The position numbers were made by a program, and so were the translations under genes. Source: Paenibacillus mucilaginosus 3016 (GTDB taxonomy: Bacteria > Bacillota > Bacilli > Paenibacillales > NBRC-103111). Taken from it: DNA of 64,000 nucleotides. Location: contig NC_016935.1 in NCBI RefSeq assembly GCF_000250655.1, positions 1,878,001 through 1,942,000 on the forward strand. Direction: 5' to 3'. The notes beneath the pieces are model-generated. The model made no database searches, was not told the origin of the DNA, and worked only from the letters and a program-made list of their open reading frames with translations. This document shows, piece after piece, positions 1 to 8,362 of the stretch (the stretch's first letter is position 1; every line of letters starts with the position of its first letter).

Positions 1-888
1 GGGAGATACGCCATACCCCATCTTCCTCAGGGCATTTATGCTGAACTGAGGGAGGCGATGAAAATTCGCGATCACCTGACCACTGACCTTTGCGTTGTAC
101 AAGCACGTGTCCATAACTGGCTGGACCGGTATTTCCCAGAGTTCCTTACGGTATTTAAGGATTGGGAGTGCAAGTCAGCCATCCAAATGCTCAGTCTATA
201 TCTACTGCCGCACGAGCTTGCTTGCGTATCGGATGAAACCCTGCTTAAGCACCTGAGAGAAGCCGCAAAGCGTGGGCTGGGTCTAGGCCGCATCCAGATG
301 CTTAAGGCAGCAGCTAGCCGTTCTGTGGGCATACGAGACGGTTCAGAGCTGGCGAAAATGGAGCTAAAGCTGCTGCTAACCCAGCACCAATGGTTCCAAT
401 GCAAACTCGAAGAACTGGAAACGAAATTGGATGGATTACTGACACAGATCCCTTATGTGGAGCAAGTGCTGGCCATTAAAGGAGTTGGCAGAGACACCGT
501 CGCAGGATTTCTTGCTGAGGTAGGCGACATTAGCCAGTATCGCCACCCCAAGCAGATCACGAAGCTCGCTGGATTGAATTTAAAAACAAATTCGTCAGGC
601 ACACACAATGGACAAACGAAAATCACGAAGAGAGGCCGCAAGCGCCTACGTGCCTTGCTGTTCAGAGTCATCATGCCATTGGTCTCTAAAAATACAGCCT
701 TCCGAGCCTTGCACCAGTACTACACGAAAAGGTCGGTAAATCCATTGAAAAAGATGCAATCGCTCATCGCTTTATGTAACAAATTGATTCGGATCTTGTT
801 CGGTATATTGAAAAAGGGACATGAATTTAGGGAAGAAAAGATGCTGCAGGATATCCCCCGAATGGCAGAATTACCACAAGCAGCTTAA
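1..888 (+). CDS. IS110-family transposase (partial, 5' end missing)
   Basis: The reading frame is open from the first base, so the gene begins before the window; the ATG at 58 is internal. The visible 295 residues cover the coiled middle part and the C-terminal Tnp_2 (transposase_20) domain, recognised by the helix-hairpin-helix stretch IKGVGRDTVAGFLAEVGD followed by KLAGLN and a Ser-containing motif NSSGTHNGQTKITKRG, where the family has its catalytic serine. The N-terminal RuvC-like DEDD domain is not visible. Proteins of this family recombine element ends with a target guided by an RNA encoded in the element. A deleted copy of the same gene lies at 20040-20497. Confidence 0.85.
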   Translation, partial: GRYAIPHLPQGIYAELREAMKIRDHLTTDLCVVQARVHNWLDRYFPEFLTVFKDWECKSAIQMLSLYLLPHELACVSDETLLKHLREAAKRGLGLGRIQMLKAAASRSVGIRDGSELAKMELKLLLTQHQWFQCKLEELETKLDGLLTQIPYVEQVLAIKGVGRDTVAGFLAEVGDISQYRHPKQITKLAGLNLKTNSSGTHNGQTKITKRGRKRLRALLFRVIMPLVSKNTAFRALHQYYTKRSVNPLKKMQSLIALCNKLIRILFGILKKGHEFREEKMLQDIPRMAELPQAA

Positions 889-931
889 TTATAGCGATTT
901 TTTGGAAGCTTTGCCCTAAGCAATAACAGAC

Positions 932-1095
932 AACAAAAGCACGGATGAGTCGGAAAGGCACTATCCATACGGACAAAGATCCTGCCGGGCAGCATATCCG
1001 ACCTCCACCTCATGGACAGGTTAAATGAAGGAATGTGGGAGCGTAGACTCTGTGAGACGTGGGAGGTTTCACCGCCATGAGCACATGTGGAGATC
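932..1095 (+). ncRNA. Putative bridge/seek RNA of IS110 element A
   Basis: This block downstream of the transposase matches, in order and spacing, blocks behind the two other IS110 transposases here (9696-9862 plus strand, 6628-6797 minus strand). Shared words are AAAGCACGGA near the start, CTCCACCTCATGGACAGGT in the middle, GAAGGAATGT after it, and TGTGGAG at the end. IS1111-type elements are known to encode their guide RNA in this position. The exact RNA ends, promoter and folding are inferred, not shown. Confidence 0.5.
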
Positions 1096-1370
1096 CAAAG
1101 GTGCAACCATACTTTACCAAGGTAGCCATTTTTTAAAGAGGATGGTCTGAGTGGAGACTCCTTTTTGCATCGCTAATCCCATATATTTCTTCGTTTACAA
1201 CTTGCATCCATATCCATGCTGTCTACTGTGAAGAAAGCTAGGTCAAAGTCTAAGAAAAAGTGAGCATTTTAGAGCAAATGGATTCTCCATAGAGGGAGGT
1301 TAGTTTAATAAAGATTGAAACAATTTCAGGGAATAAATAATATCACTCTTTTTACTTGTTTAAATGCCAT

Positions 1371-1405
1371 GATAAAACAGCCGGCCACCAGCCGGCTGTT
1401 TTATC
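1371..1405. terminator. Bidirectional stem-loop terminator
   Basis: A perfect 15-bp inverted repeat (GATAAAACAGCCGGC / GCCGGCTGTTTTATC) with loop CACCA. The A/T ends give a U-run in either direction, so it can end the HxlR gene read leftwards and insulate it from the IS element. Confidence 0.75.
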
Positions 1406-1429
1406 ATCTATATAAAGATTTATCGATTC

Positions 1430-1750
1430 TTATTTTAGATTGCACTCTCCCCATTCAGACATACTATGAAGGATTGGTAAAAACTGCTGGCCAAGATTTG
1501 TTAAAGAATATTCTACTCTTGGGGGAACCTCTTTATAAATTTCACGATGTATTAGTCCGTCACTCTCTAATTCCCTGAGTTGTTTCGTTAGCATCGATTG
1601 TGTAATATCTGGAAAACTTCGTTTTATGTCCCCAAATCTTCTTGTTTCATCGGAAATATACCATAGTAGTGACAATTTCCACTTTCCCCCAACCATTCTT
1701 TGCACTTTGTTTAGTCCACAATCATACGAATACTTCTTGCTGTGGTTCAT
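1430..1750 (-). CDS. HxlR-family transcriptional regulator
   Basis: A 106-residue winged-helix protein of typical HxlR size. The family signature is clear: a Cys near the N-terminus (DCGLNKVQRMVGGKWKL), the helix pair FGDIKRSFPDITQSMLTKQL, and the wing EVPPRVEYSLTNLGQQF. HxlR proteins often sense electrophiles or redox state through that Cys and control a neighbouring divergent gene. It is divergent from the MFS exporter starting at 1927, with a 176-base shared promoter region, so control of that exporter is likely. A second HxlR gene (17718-18194) lies beside another oxidoreductase of this island. Confidence 0.88.
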   Translation of the reverse strand: MNHSKKYSYDCGLNKVQRMVGGKWKLSLLWYISDETRRFGDIKRSFPDITQSMLTKQLRELESDGLIHREIYKEVPPRVEYSLTNLGQQFLPILHSMSEWGECNLK

Positions 1751-1817
1751 ATTTCCCCTCCCAAAATATATCTTATGCTCTTTAAAGTGTGTAGAACCAC
1801 ATTAGTACTGTTTTTGA

Positions 1818-1861
1818 TAGTATGTTCTAAAAATAATCGTACTTGTTATAAATAACATACT
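1818..1861. promoter_or_regulatory. Possible operator between HxlR and MFS genes
   Basis: AGTATGTT (1818-1826) and AACATACT (1854-1861) form an inverted repeat inside the divergent promoter region. HxlR dimers usually bind such spaced repeats. The spacer of 27 bases is long, so this is only a candidate. Confidence 0.3.
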
Positions 1862-1926
1862 CCAATATGCTAACTGTAGCAAGAAAATTCATTACAAAAT
1901 TACACTTTATTATGGAGGAATAAGGA

Positions 1927-3375
1927 TTGAAATCTTCAGAGATGAAAAAATACAATACGCGTGCCATCCTGGCATCGCTGCTAATCTGCGGTTTTGTCGG
2001 CATGTTTAGCGAAACCGCTCTAAACATAGCAATGACTAATTTAATGGAAGTGTTCCAAATTTCGGCCGCAACCGCGCAGTGGTTAACAACCGGGTTCTTG
2101 CTGACGCTTGGTATTTTAATGCCTATGAGCGGGTTACTGCTGCAAATGTTTACGACGAGGCAGCTATTCACGGGCTCGCTCATAAGCTTAATCGTAGGTA
2201 CAGGGATTGCAGCGCTCGCGATTAATTTCGAAATGTTGATGTTCGCCCGAGTTTTACAGGCGGTAGGCATGGGATTGTTACTCCCACTCATGTTCAACAC
2301 TATTCTTGTTATCTATCCACCGGAAAAGCGTGGGGCGGCGATGGGATTCGTCGGACTCGTTATCATGTTCGCGCCAGCGACCGGCCCAACCATAGGCGGT
2401 CTATTAATAGAGTATTTAACATGGCATTATATCTTCTGGTTCTCGCTGCCGTTCCTGGTTTTTGGGTTGTTGATAGGGCTGAAGTATTTGGAGAATGTCA
2501 CCGATGTCAAGAAGCCCCGGATAGATCTGCTGTCTATCGCATTGTCAACGATCGGATTTGGAGGAGTTGTCTTCGGCTTCAGTAAGGCAGGCGAAGGATC
2601 TGAAGGATGGGGCAGCGCGGTTGTGGTCACTTCAATCATAGTCGGACTCATCTCGTTGGTGCTGTTCATTCTGCGGCAGAACGTTATGCGCGATCCGATG
2701 ATGAATCTGAAGGTTTTCAAGTATCCGATGTACGTCGTCGGGCTGCTTATAGTGCTGTCGTGCATGTTGATCATAATGTCGAGTATGATTATCCTGCCGA
2801 TGTTTCTGCAGACTGGTGCAGGATTGTCTGTGTTCACTGCGGGACTCATGCTTTTGCCGGGCAGCGCGCTGAACGGTATCCTCTCCCCGCGAATGGGGAG
2901 CTTGTTCGACAAATATGGCCCCAAATGGCTCGTTATCCCTGGATTCGCAATCGTTTCACTCACGTTATGGTTCTTTACTACTCTATCCCCTGCTTCGTCA
3001 GTGGCCTTTATCGTGGCTTTGCATATCGGGCTGATGGTTGGGATAGGCATGGTATGGATGCCTGCTCAAACGAACGGGCTCAATCAATTGCCGCCGGAGT
3101 TATACCCGCACGGCACGGCAGTCATGAACACGCTGCAACAGGTCGTAGGCGCGATTGGAACAGCTGTCGCAATCAGTATCCTTTCGGGCGGAATGGAGAA
3201 ATACTTGCACGGTTCCTCTGCTCCTACCATAAAAACCGAAATTGCAAACGCGATGACGGCAGGATCACAAAACGTGTTCTTGTTTACGATGATCATCGCA
3301 TTGATTAGCGTGGTCATGGCTTTCTTCATCCGCCGCGTTGTAGTCAACCGCGAAACGATTAAATCAATACATTGA
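1927..3375 (+). CDS. MFS multidrug exporter, DHA2 (14-TM) family
   Basis: A 482-residue drug:proton antiporter of the EmrB/QacA type. The length fits 14 membrane helices. The antiporter motif C is seen in helix 5 (GPTIGGLLIEY). The protein ends in a short basic tail. Start: TTG at 1927 with GGAGG at 1914-1918; an in-frame ATG at 1942 is the alternative. It is divergent from an HxlR regulator and is followed by two oxidoreductase genes in the same direction, which fits an export-plus-detoxification unit (inference). Its substrate cannot be told. Confidence 0.88.
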   Translation: MKSSEMKKYNTRAILASLLICGFVGMFSETALNIAMTNLMEVFQISAATAQWLTTGFLLTLGILMPMSGLLLQMFTTRQLFTGSLISLIVGTGIAALAINFEMLMFARVLQAVGMGLLLPLMFNTILVIYPPEKRGAAMGFVGLVIMFAPATGPTIGGLLIEYLTWHYIFWFSLPFLVFGLLIGLKYLENVTDVKKPRIDLLSIALSTIGFGGVVFGFSKAGEGSEGWGSAVVVTSIIVGLISLVLFILRQNVMRDPMMNLKVFKYPMYVVGLLIVLSCMLIIMSSMIILPMFLQTGAGLSVFTAGLMLLPGSALNGILSPRMGSLFDKYGPKWLVIPGFAIVSLTLWFFTTLSPASSVAFIVALHIGLMVGIGMVWMPAQTNGLNQLPPELYPHGTAVMNTLQQVVGAIGTAVAISILSGGMEKYLHGSSAPTIKTEIANAMTAGSQNVFLFTMIIALISVVMAFFIRRVVVNRETIKSIH

Positions 3376-3527
3376 TAATTTAACTAGTATTAAAATGAAT
3401 TACCTCTAAGCAGTAAGACAGCTTGAGGAATCAGAATCGGAAGCCGTTTACGGCTGATGGATCGAAACCCGCTGGTTCATGCCGCTTCCCGCCTAAAAAT
3501 AATTTCTAACAGAAAGGATGAATCACC

Positions 3528-4271
3528 ATGAAAATAGGAATTCTTGGAACAGGATTTATGGGCAGGCTTCTTGCTCGTAAGCTCGCCGCAGCAGGCCACC
3601 ATGTGAAGGTGGCTAACTCGCGGGGGCCTGATAGCATTGCAGCGGATGTGCTGGAAACCGGTGCGTGCGCAGCAACAGCGGAAGATGCGCTGAGTGGTGT
3701 AGATGTTGCGATCCTATCCATGCCTCATACAGGCTTTGAGAAAATCAGGCACCTGGTGGCGGCATTGCCCGAGCAGACGGTGGTAATCGACATCTCTAAC
3801 TATTTCCCTGGCCGCGACGGCGAGAACCCTGAGCTTGAAGCAGGGAAAGTCGAGAGCGAGTGGGTTCGCGACTATTTCGGACGTCCGATTACCAAGGCAT
3901 GGAACTCAATCGGAATGGCATCCTTCGAGACAAAAGGACGGTCCAAGGGGCAGCCGGGCCGCATCGCGATTCCCGTCGCCGGTGACAGGACGCGTGACCG
4001 CGAAGTCGCCCTCGAATTGATAGATGACACTGGGTTTGATGGCTTTGACGCGGGCACGCTTGCAGATTCTTGGCGGCAGCAGCCCAGCTCGCCAGTCTAC
4101 ATTACCGATCTGACGTATGACGAGATGGGGTCAGCGCTTGAATCGGCAGAGCGGGATCGTCTTCCACGACGCCGTGATCTATCCGCTCAAGTATTCGCGG
4201 AGCGGGTCGGCGAACGGTCATCTCCTGACGTTGAAACGGTCGTGAGGATCGCTAGAGCACTGTTCATGTAA
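3528..4271 (+). CDS. NADP-binding reductase, F420-dependent oxidoreductase-like
   Basis: A 247-residue protein with an N-terminal Rossmann fold (MKIGILGTGFMGRLLARKL, a GxGxxG motif at once after the start) and the conserved block FDAGTLADSWRQQPSSPVY shared with its two relatives in the window. It is annotated by family as a predicted dinucleotide-binding enzyme (COG2085, NADPH:F420 reductase-like). No F420 biosynthesis gene is seen here, so F420 use is not claimed. It is a distant paralog of the genes at 5705 and 18233, and more GC-rich than either. The SD AAAGGATG precedes the ATG. It probably shares a transcript with the MDR gene that follows. Confidence 0.8.
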   Translation: MKIGILGTGFMGRLLARKLAAAGHHVKVANSRGPDSIAADVLETGACAATAEDALSGVDVAILSMPHTGFEKIRHLVAALPEQTVVIDISNYFPGRDGENPELEAGKVESEWVRDYFGRPITKAWNSIGMASFETKGRSKGQPGRIAIPVAGDRTRDREVALELIDDTGFDGFDAGTLADSWRQQPSSPVYITDLTYDEMGSALESAERDRLPRRRDLSAQVFAERVGERSSPDVETVVRIARALFM

Positions 4272-4399
4272 ATGATTAGGCGCCCGGTCCTGGCGACAGG
4301 GCGATTTATCTGACGCACTGCTACAGCATGGTTAGGCTTATCGTATCGGCTGTGATGCGCTGGATTGAGAAAATAAATCGAGAAAGTAGGCGATTGAAA

Positions 4400-5401
4400 A
4401 TGAAGGCTTGGCGTGCAGAAACATTTGGCAAACCCAGTGATGTCCTGAAGCTGGTAGATATCGACGTTCCGGTACCAGGACCGGGTGAGGCGCTGCTTAG
4501 AGTATTGGCAACTAACATCGGCCTGCCTGATCGCATGATGCTTGAAGGCCGATATTTCTTAACGCCGACCCCGCCGGTAACTCCCGGTCAAGAGGTTGTT
4601 GGCATTGTCGAGGTAGCGGGACCGGGCTATCCGTTTCCCGTCGGCAGGCGAGTAATCAGCGGTGTCAACTTCACTGCCGGCTCCGGCGGATTGGCGGAAT
4701 ATTGTCTATCGTCAGGCGACGGAGCGGTGACTGCAGCCGATGACATGTCCGACGAGCAGGCCGCATCTTTTCTAGGAACGTATCACGTTGCTTATGTCGG
4801 CTTAGTCAATCGCGCTCGCGCAAAGTTGGGCGAGACGCTATTGGTGCTCGGTGGAACGGGTGGAACGGGTTCGACTGCAATCCGGCTCGCCAAGGCTCTG
4901 GGTTTGAACGTAATTGCTACCGTACGCGATGCGAAGAAGGCCGCGTTCTGCCGTGAACAAGGAGCTGACCATGTCATCGAACTGGGCACGGGCTCGATGA
5001 GCGAGCAGGTTCGTGCGTTGACCGGAGGCAAGGGTGCCGACATCGTTTATGACACGGTCGGATCGCCCTTGGTCGAACAAGCGCTCGATGCAATCGCTAT
5101 CGGCGGACGATATGTACTGATCGGTTTCGCTGGTGGCTCAGATTTCCCGAAGATTGAGCCGTTCAAGATCCTTATGCATGGCATCTCGGTCACCGGAGCT
5201 TTGCACAGTGTGCGTACTCCAGATGAGCGTGATGAGGCAATTACCGTACTTGGGCGACTGTTCTCCGAAGGGAAAATCACCGTGCCGATCGACCGGGTCG
5301 TATCCTTTGCTGATGTGCCTGAGGCGCTTGAACGTCTTGGTGGGGGTGTTAACGGTAAGCTGGTTGCCCGCGTAAGCCATCCAGGTCCCGGCCCACTTTA
5401 G
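4400..5401 (+). CDS. Zinc-independent MDR / quinone oxidoreductase-like dehydrogenase
   Basis: A 333-residue medium-chain dehydrogenase. An N-terminal GroES-like domain opens with MKAWRAETFGKPSDVLKLVD. The cofactor-binding Rossmann domain carries LGGTGGTGSTAIRLAKALG, the NADPH site of quinone oxidoreductase-type enzymes. The Cys cluster of zinc alcohol dehydrogenases is absent. I place the start at ATG 4400 because the family begins with MKA; an upstream in-frame ATG at 4328 would add 24 unrelated residues. The family reduces quinones and activated alkenes. A decayed sister copy follows at once (5413-5671), so the locus was once duplicated. Confidence 0.83.
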   Translation: MKAWRAETFGKPSDVLKLVDIDVPVPGPGEALLRVLATNIGLPDRMMLEGRYFLTPTPPVTPGQEVVGIVEVAGPGYPFPVGRRVISGVNFTAGSGGLAEYCLSSGDGAVTAADDMSDEQAASFLGTYHVAYVGLVNRARAKLGETLLVLGGTGGTGSTAIRLAKALGLNVIATVRDAKKAAFCREQGADHVIELGTGSMSEQVRALTGGKGADIVYDTVGSPLVEQALDAIAIGGRYVLIGFAGGSDFPKIEPFKILMHGISVTGALHSVRTPDERDEAITVLGRLFSEGKITVPIDRVVSFADVPEALERLGGGVNGKLVARVSHPGPGPL

Positions 5402-5412
5402 GAGGACGTGTT

Positions 5413-5671
5413 GTGCTGATTGGTTGTGCTAGCGGAACATGGGGAGTCTCTAATCCTTTGTATATCTCATGGAAGGGGTATCCTATTACCGGAGCACTCC
5501 ACACAGTTCGCTCAAAAAAGAGCGTGCGGATTGTAGCTGGAAGAAAGGAAAATCATTCCCCTTCCCATCTCTGTCCATGATTTTGATAGTGCTGTGAATG
5601 CGCTGGCAACTCTCCGTGACCGACAATCAGGATTAGTTATTGTACGAGGAACTCAATCATCAACTTGTTAA
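5413..5671 (+). pseudogene. Remnant of a second MDR quinone oxidoreductase (C-terminus)
   Basis: Translation from 5413 gives VLIGCASGTWGVSNPL and YPITGALHTVRS, which align with YVLIGFAGGSDF and ISVTGALHSVRT of the intact neighbour. The frame then breaks, and a second frame gives ISVHDFDSAVNALATLRDRQ and ends at TAA 5669-5671, matching the neighbour's last 40 residues. Only the last third of the gene remains, with at least one frameshift. The intact gene ends only 11 bases upstream. Confidence 0.7.
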
Positions 5672-5704
5672 CAGGTCAATTCAAATTGAAATAGGAGAAT
5701 GAAA

Positions 5705-6430
5705 ATGAGATTCGGAATTATTGGTGCAGGACCAATTGGATCTAATATTGCTAAAAAATTGGTTGAGAATGGACATGATGTCAAGATTGCAGATGCCCGT
5801 GGAATGAAACGCTTGGAAGGAAAAAAACTTACAGGAACACCTGTGACCGTAGAAGATGTAGTTAAAAATATTGATGTTCTTATAACATCTATCCCTTTCC
5901 ATGCGCTGCCAAGCATTCGCAACATTGTAGATAAAGTTGGAGAGGAAGTTATTGTTGTCGACACTTCAAATTATTATCCTCAAATAAATGGTAAAATTGA
6001 GGAGGTTGAAAAAGGGATGGTTGAAAGTGTTTGGGTATCCAATCATTTAGGTAGACCTATCGTTAAAGCTTTCAACAATTTCTTAGCCTATACATTAGAA
6101 CATCGTGGAGCTCCCGAAGGGACTGATGGACGCATTGCCATAGCGATTGCTGGTGATAACCTGTCCCATAAAAAAATAATCATGGGTGTCGCAGATGAAC
6201 TAGGCTTCGATGCCGTTGATGGTGGTTCTTTAAGCGATTCGTGGAGACAACAGCCAGGAACCCCTGCGTACTGTACTGAACTAACTAAAGAGGATCTAAC
6301 CGAAGCATTAACGAAGGCGAAAAAAGAAAAAGCCCCGTTATTAAGAGATCAGGCGATAGAGAAGCTTTCAGCGTCTATAGGTGGATACACACATAAAGAT
6401 GTTATTAATGTAAATAGGGAAATATTTTAA
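5705..6430 (+). CDS. NADP-binding reductase, F420-dependent oxidoreductase-like (paralog 2)
   Basis: A 241-residue protein with N-terminal MRFGIIGAGPIGSNIAKKL (GxGxxG) and the conserved block LSDSWRQQPGTPAYCTELT. It is very close in protein and DNA to the gene at 18233, differing at scattered positions, and more distant from the gene at 3528. Start: AGGAG at 5693-5697 lies 7 bases before ATG 5705 and only one base before ATG 5699, so 5705 is preferred. It has no HxlR gene beside it, unlike the copy at 18233. It is low in GC compared with the gene at 3528, which suggests separate arrival. Confidence 0.8.
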   Translation: MRFGIIGAGPIGSNIAKKLVENGHDVKIADARGMKRLEGKKLTGTPVTVEDVVKNIDVLITSIPFHALPSIRNIVDKVGEEVIVVDTSNYYPQINGKIEEVEKGMVESVWVSNHLGRPIVKAFNNFLAYTLEHRGAPEGTDGRIAIAIAGDNLSHKKIIMGVADELGFDAVDGGSLSDSWRQQPGTPAYCTELTKEDLTEALTKAKKEKAPLLRDQAIEKLSASIGGYTHKDVINVNREIF

Positions 6431-6627
6431 ATCCTAAGTTTTGACGTTAAGCTCCCTCAAAGAATAAGGATTTTCACACGAATGCTCGCTCATTCGCAGG
6501 ATTTCACATGGAAGTTTCACATAGGAACTCAGATGAGTGGAGAGTAAGGGCCAGGAAATCCGTTTGAGCGCATGCGGGAACAGAAGGTGTTGATTCATTT
6601 TACAACATCTTCCATAAAATAATTCTG

Positions 6628-6797
6628 CTGCACGCCTCTCTCCACAAGGTCCTTGGGGATTTACTCTCCCAAATCTCGACGGGTCTATGCCCTCACATTC
6701 CTTCGTCCTATCTATCCAAGGTGTGGAGTCCGATCAACGTTAACGGAACGGGTCTTTGCCCTAAAGCGTAAAGATCTCGGTACTCCGTGCTTTCTTT
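6628..6797 (-). ncRNA. Putative bridge/seek RNA of IS110 element B
   Basis: Read on the minus strand, the block has AAAGAAAGCACGGAGTACCG, then GGGCAAAGACCC (plus-strand 6750-6761), TCGGACTCCACACCTTGGAT, GACGAAGGAATGTGAGGGC, a second core GGGCATAGACCC (6681-6692) and TTGTGGAG. Order and spacing equal those of element D. Two short cores in two loop regions are what a guide RNA with target and donor loops needs (inference). Confidence 0.55.
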
Positions 6798-6849
6798 GTG
6801 AAATCCTGCGAATGAGCCAATCTACGTGTCTGGGTTACAAGTCTTAATT

Positions 6850-8127
6850 TTAAGCTGCTAATGGTGGCTGGGCCTTATCGGGGGAAAATGCCTGTCCTTC
6901 CCTCGCCAAGGCTACAAGGATTCGAGCCAGTTTCCCAATCAACTTCATCATGGACTGCATTTTCGTCATTCGTTTCACTTCGGTATTGTGTACATGCATG
7001 GCTTGGAAAGCTCCATTAAAAGATAACAGGTGAAACACAGTGAAGTACAAATGCTTACGTAATAATGAGTTGCCTCGTTTGGTGAGCTTAATTTGTCCCT
7101 TATACTTGCCAGAACTTCGTTCTGCTAAGTTCAATCCTGCTTTTCGTAATAACTGCTTCCCGTGAGACAGCTTACGTAAGTCCCCGCCAAATGCTAATAT
7201 GGCAGCCGTTGCAGGAACGGAGGCACCTACAGATCGAATGAGATCCGAACAAGGTATTTCAGGCAGCGCCTTTTCAATCATCTGGTCTGCTTCATCAATG
7301 ATTCGGCGTATTCTCTCATATTCCTCAATGAGGTGCCTCAATTCCCATTTGTCTTCTTCAAGGGCACTCGTGTCTCCCACGCTATGTCTGGCAAGTGATT
7401 GAAGCTCTAACGCCTTGTTCTTACCGCGCTCACCGCCAGGTCTGGTCATGTACTCACTCCAGATTTGCACCATTTGCTCCGAGGTTAGCTGCAATATGTC
7501 AGAAGGGGCTGGAAACCGGCGCAAGGTAGCCAATGAGCGATCACTAAAAATGTCATCAAATGCTTGTCTGTATTCGGGAAAACGGATATCGAGCCAGCGG
7601 TGGATTCTGTTTTTAATACGTACAGATTTAACAACCCAGTGCTCTCTGTTTGTAACCATAACCCGTATACGGCGGAATGCTTCATCCTTTGGAGCAAAGG
7701 GCGTGTAAAACCCGCGGCTCACTGCATCGGCAATGACCAAGGCGTCCTTTGGGTCACTCTTGGAAGGAGAGTTATCTCTGTTTTCCTTATTGCGTTTGGT
7801 TGTCATTGGATTGACAAGAGCCACATCAATTCCTTGACCCACCAACCAGTTGGCGATATTGAACCAATAATGGCCGGTGCTCTCCATACCCACAACGACG
7901 TCATTCATGCCGTGCATCTTCTGTAATTTCCGAATGCTCTGTTCTAAATGCTCGAAACCAGCAAGGTCATTCGAAAATAAAATGGGGCGCTTGGTGAGGA
8001 CAATTCCTCGAAAATTAATGGCTTGTGCAGCGTGTTTCTCCTTGGCAATGTCGATGCCTATAACCAGTGTGGAAGTAGAGATTCGCTCTACACGTTGATT
8101 TTGAGACTTTATTAGATTAGACTTCAT
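6850..8127 (-). CDS. IS110-family transposase (element B)
   Basis: A 425-residue serine/DEDD transposase. The N-terminal RuvC-like domain shows the Asp of VIGIDIAKEKH, the Glu of VGMESTGHYW and the Asp pair of SKSDPKDALVIADAV. A middle coiled region follows. The C-terminal domain has LRKAGLNLAERSSGKYKG, with the expected catalytic Ser in ERSSG. Start ATG 8127 is preceded by AGGAGG; reading further upstream would cross the SD. It is clearly homologous over its full length to the transposase of element D. All key residues are present, so it may be active. Confidence 0.9.
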   Translation of the reverse strand: MKSNLIKSQNQRVERISTSTLVIGIDIAKEKHAAQAINFRGIVLTKRPILFSNDLAGFEHLEQSIRKLQKMHGMNDVVVGMESTGHYWFNIANWLVGQGIDVALVNPMTTKRNKENRDNSPSKSDPKDALVIADAVSRGFYTPFAPKDEAFRRIRVMVTNREHWVVKSVRIKNRIHRWLDIRFPEYRQAFDDIFSDRSLATLRRFPAPSDILQLTSEQMVQIWSEYMTRPGGERGKNKALELQSLARHSVGDTSALEEDKWELRHLIEEYERIRRIIDEADQMIEKALPEIPCSDLIRSVGASVPATAAILAFGGDLRKLSHGKQLLRKAGLNLAERSSGKYKGQIKLTKRGNSLLRKHLYFTVFHLLSFNGAFQAMHVHNTEVKRMTKMQSMMKLIGKLARILVALAREGQAFSPDKAQPPLAA

Positions 8128-8131
8128 GATA

Positions 8132-8192
8132 ACGCCTCCTAAGGTGAGTTCTGAGGGCTGCAACCCAGTACATACTCATCCTAGCGAGGCGT
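8132..8192 (-). promoter_or_regulatory. Hairpin covering the transposase B ribosome site
   Basis: ACGCCTC (8132-8138 on the plus strand) contains the complement of the SD and pairs with GAGGCGT (8186-8192). A transcript entering from outside would fold and hide the SD, a known way for insertion sequences to avoid expression by read-through. Element D has a similar device. Confidence 0.5.
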
Positions 8193-8224
8193 CCATTTTT
8201 CTGCAAATCGGATCTCTTAAGACC

Positions 8225-8276
8225 TACAGGAATGTTAACGGGAAACGATAGTTGCACAAACATAAACATTCCTGTA
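8225..8276. repeat. 12-bp inverted repeat at the B/D element junction
   Basis: TACAGGAATGTT (8225-8236) and AACATTCCTGTA (8265-8276) are perfect complements separated by 28 bases. The left part also holds GTTAACGGGAAACGATAGTTG (8234-8254), the head of the dispersed repeat seen elsewhere in the island. The two IS110 elements lie on either side. Confidence 0.6.
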
Positions 8277-8305
8277 TAGCCTAAGAAATCGGCTTTGTTA
8301 AAAAA

Positions 8306-8357
8306 GGAGCGCCTCGGTATGATGGGTTTGTCCAATACACCATCAAGGAGGCGCTCC
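8306..8357 (+). promoter_or_regulatory. Hairpin covering the transposase D ribosome site
   Basis: GGAGCGCCTC (8306-8315) pairs perfectly with GAGGCGCTCC (8348-8357). The second arm overlaps the SD AAGGAGG at 8345-8351, six bases before the transposase start region, so read-through transcripts would be poorly translated. Confidence 0.55.
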
Positions 8358-8362
8358 TCACT

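Larger units (their letters stand above)
1..1303 (+). mobile_element. IS110-family element A, left part outside window
   Basis: The element holds the transposase C-terminal region and about 400 bases of downstream non-coding DNA. The right limit is estimated from the point near 1303 where similarity with the deleted copy at 20040-20497 stops. The long non-coding end lies after the transposase, as in the IS1111 branch of the family. The left end and the catalytic N-terminal domain are outside the window. Confidence 0.75.
6452..8215 (-). mobile_element. IS110-family element B
   Basis: A transposase on the minus strand followed by about 400 bases of non-coding DNA (6452-6849) homologous in inverted orientation to 9650-10032 of element D. 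The outer limit near 6452 is where similarity between the two right ends (GAAATCCTGCGAATGAG and on to GAGGGA) stops. The inner limit is not defined by a repeat and is approximate. No terminal inverted repeats or target duplications are seen, as is usual for the family. Confidence 0.75.

Noticed and set aside
885-1106. Small minus-strand open frame after element A
   Set aside because: It covers the guide-RNA-like block, has no ribosome site, and the deleted copy does not keep it.
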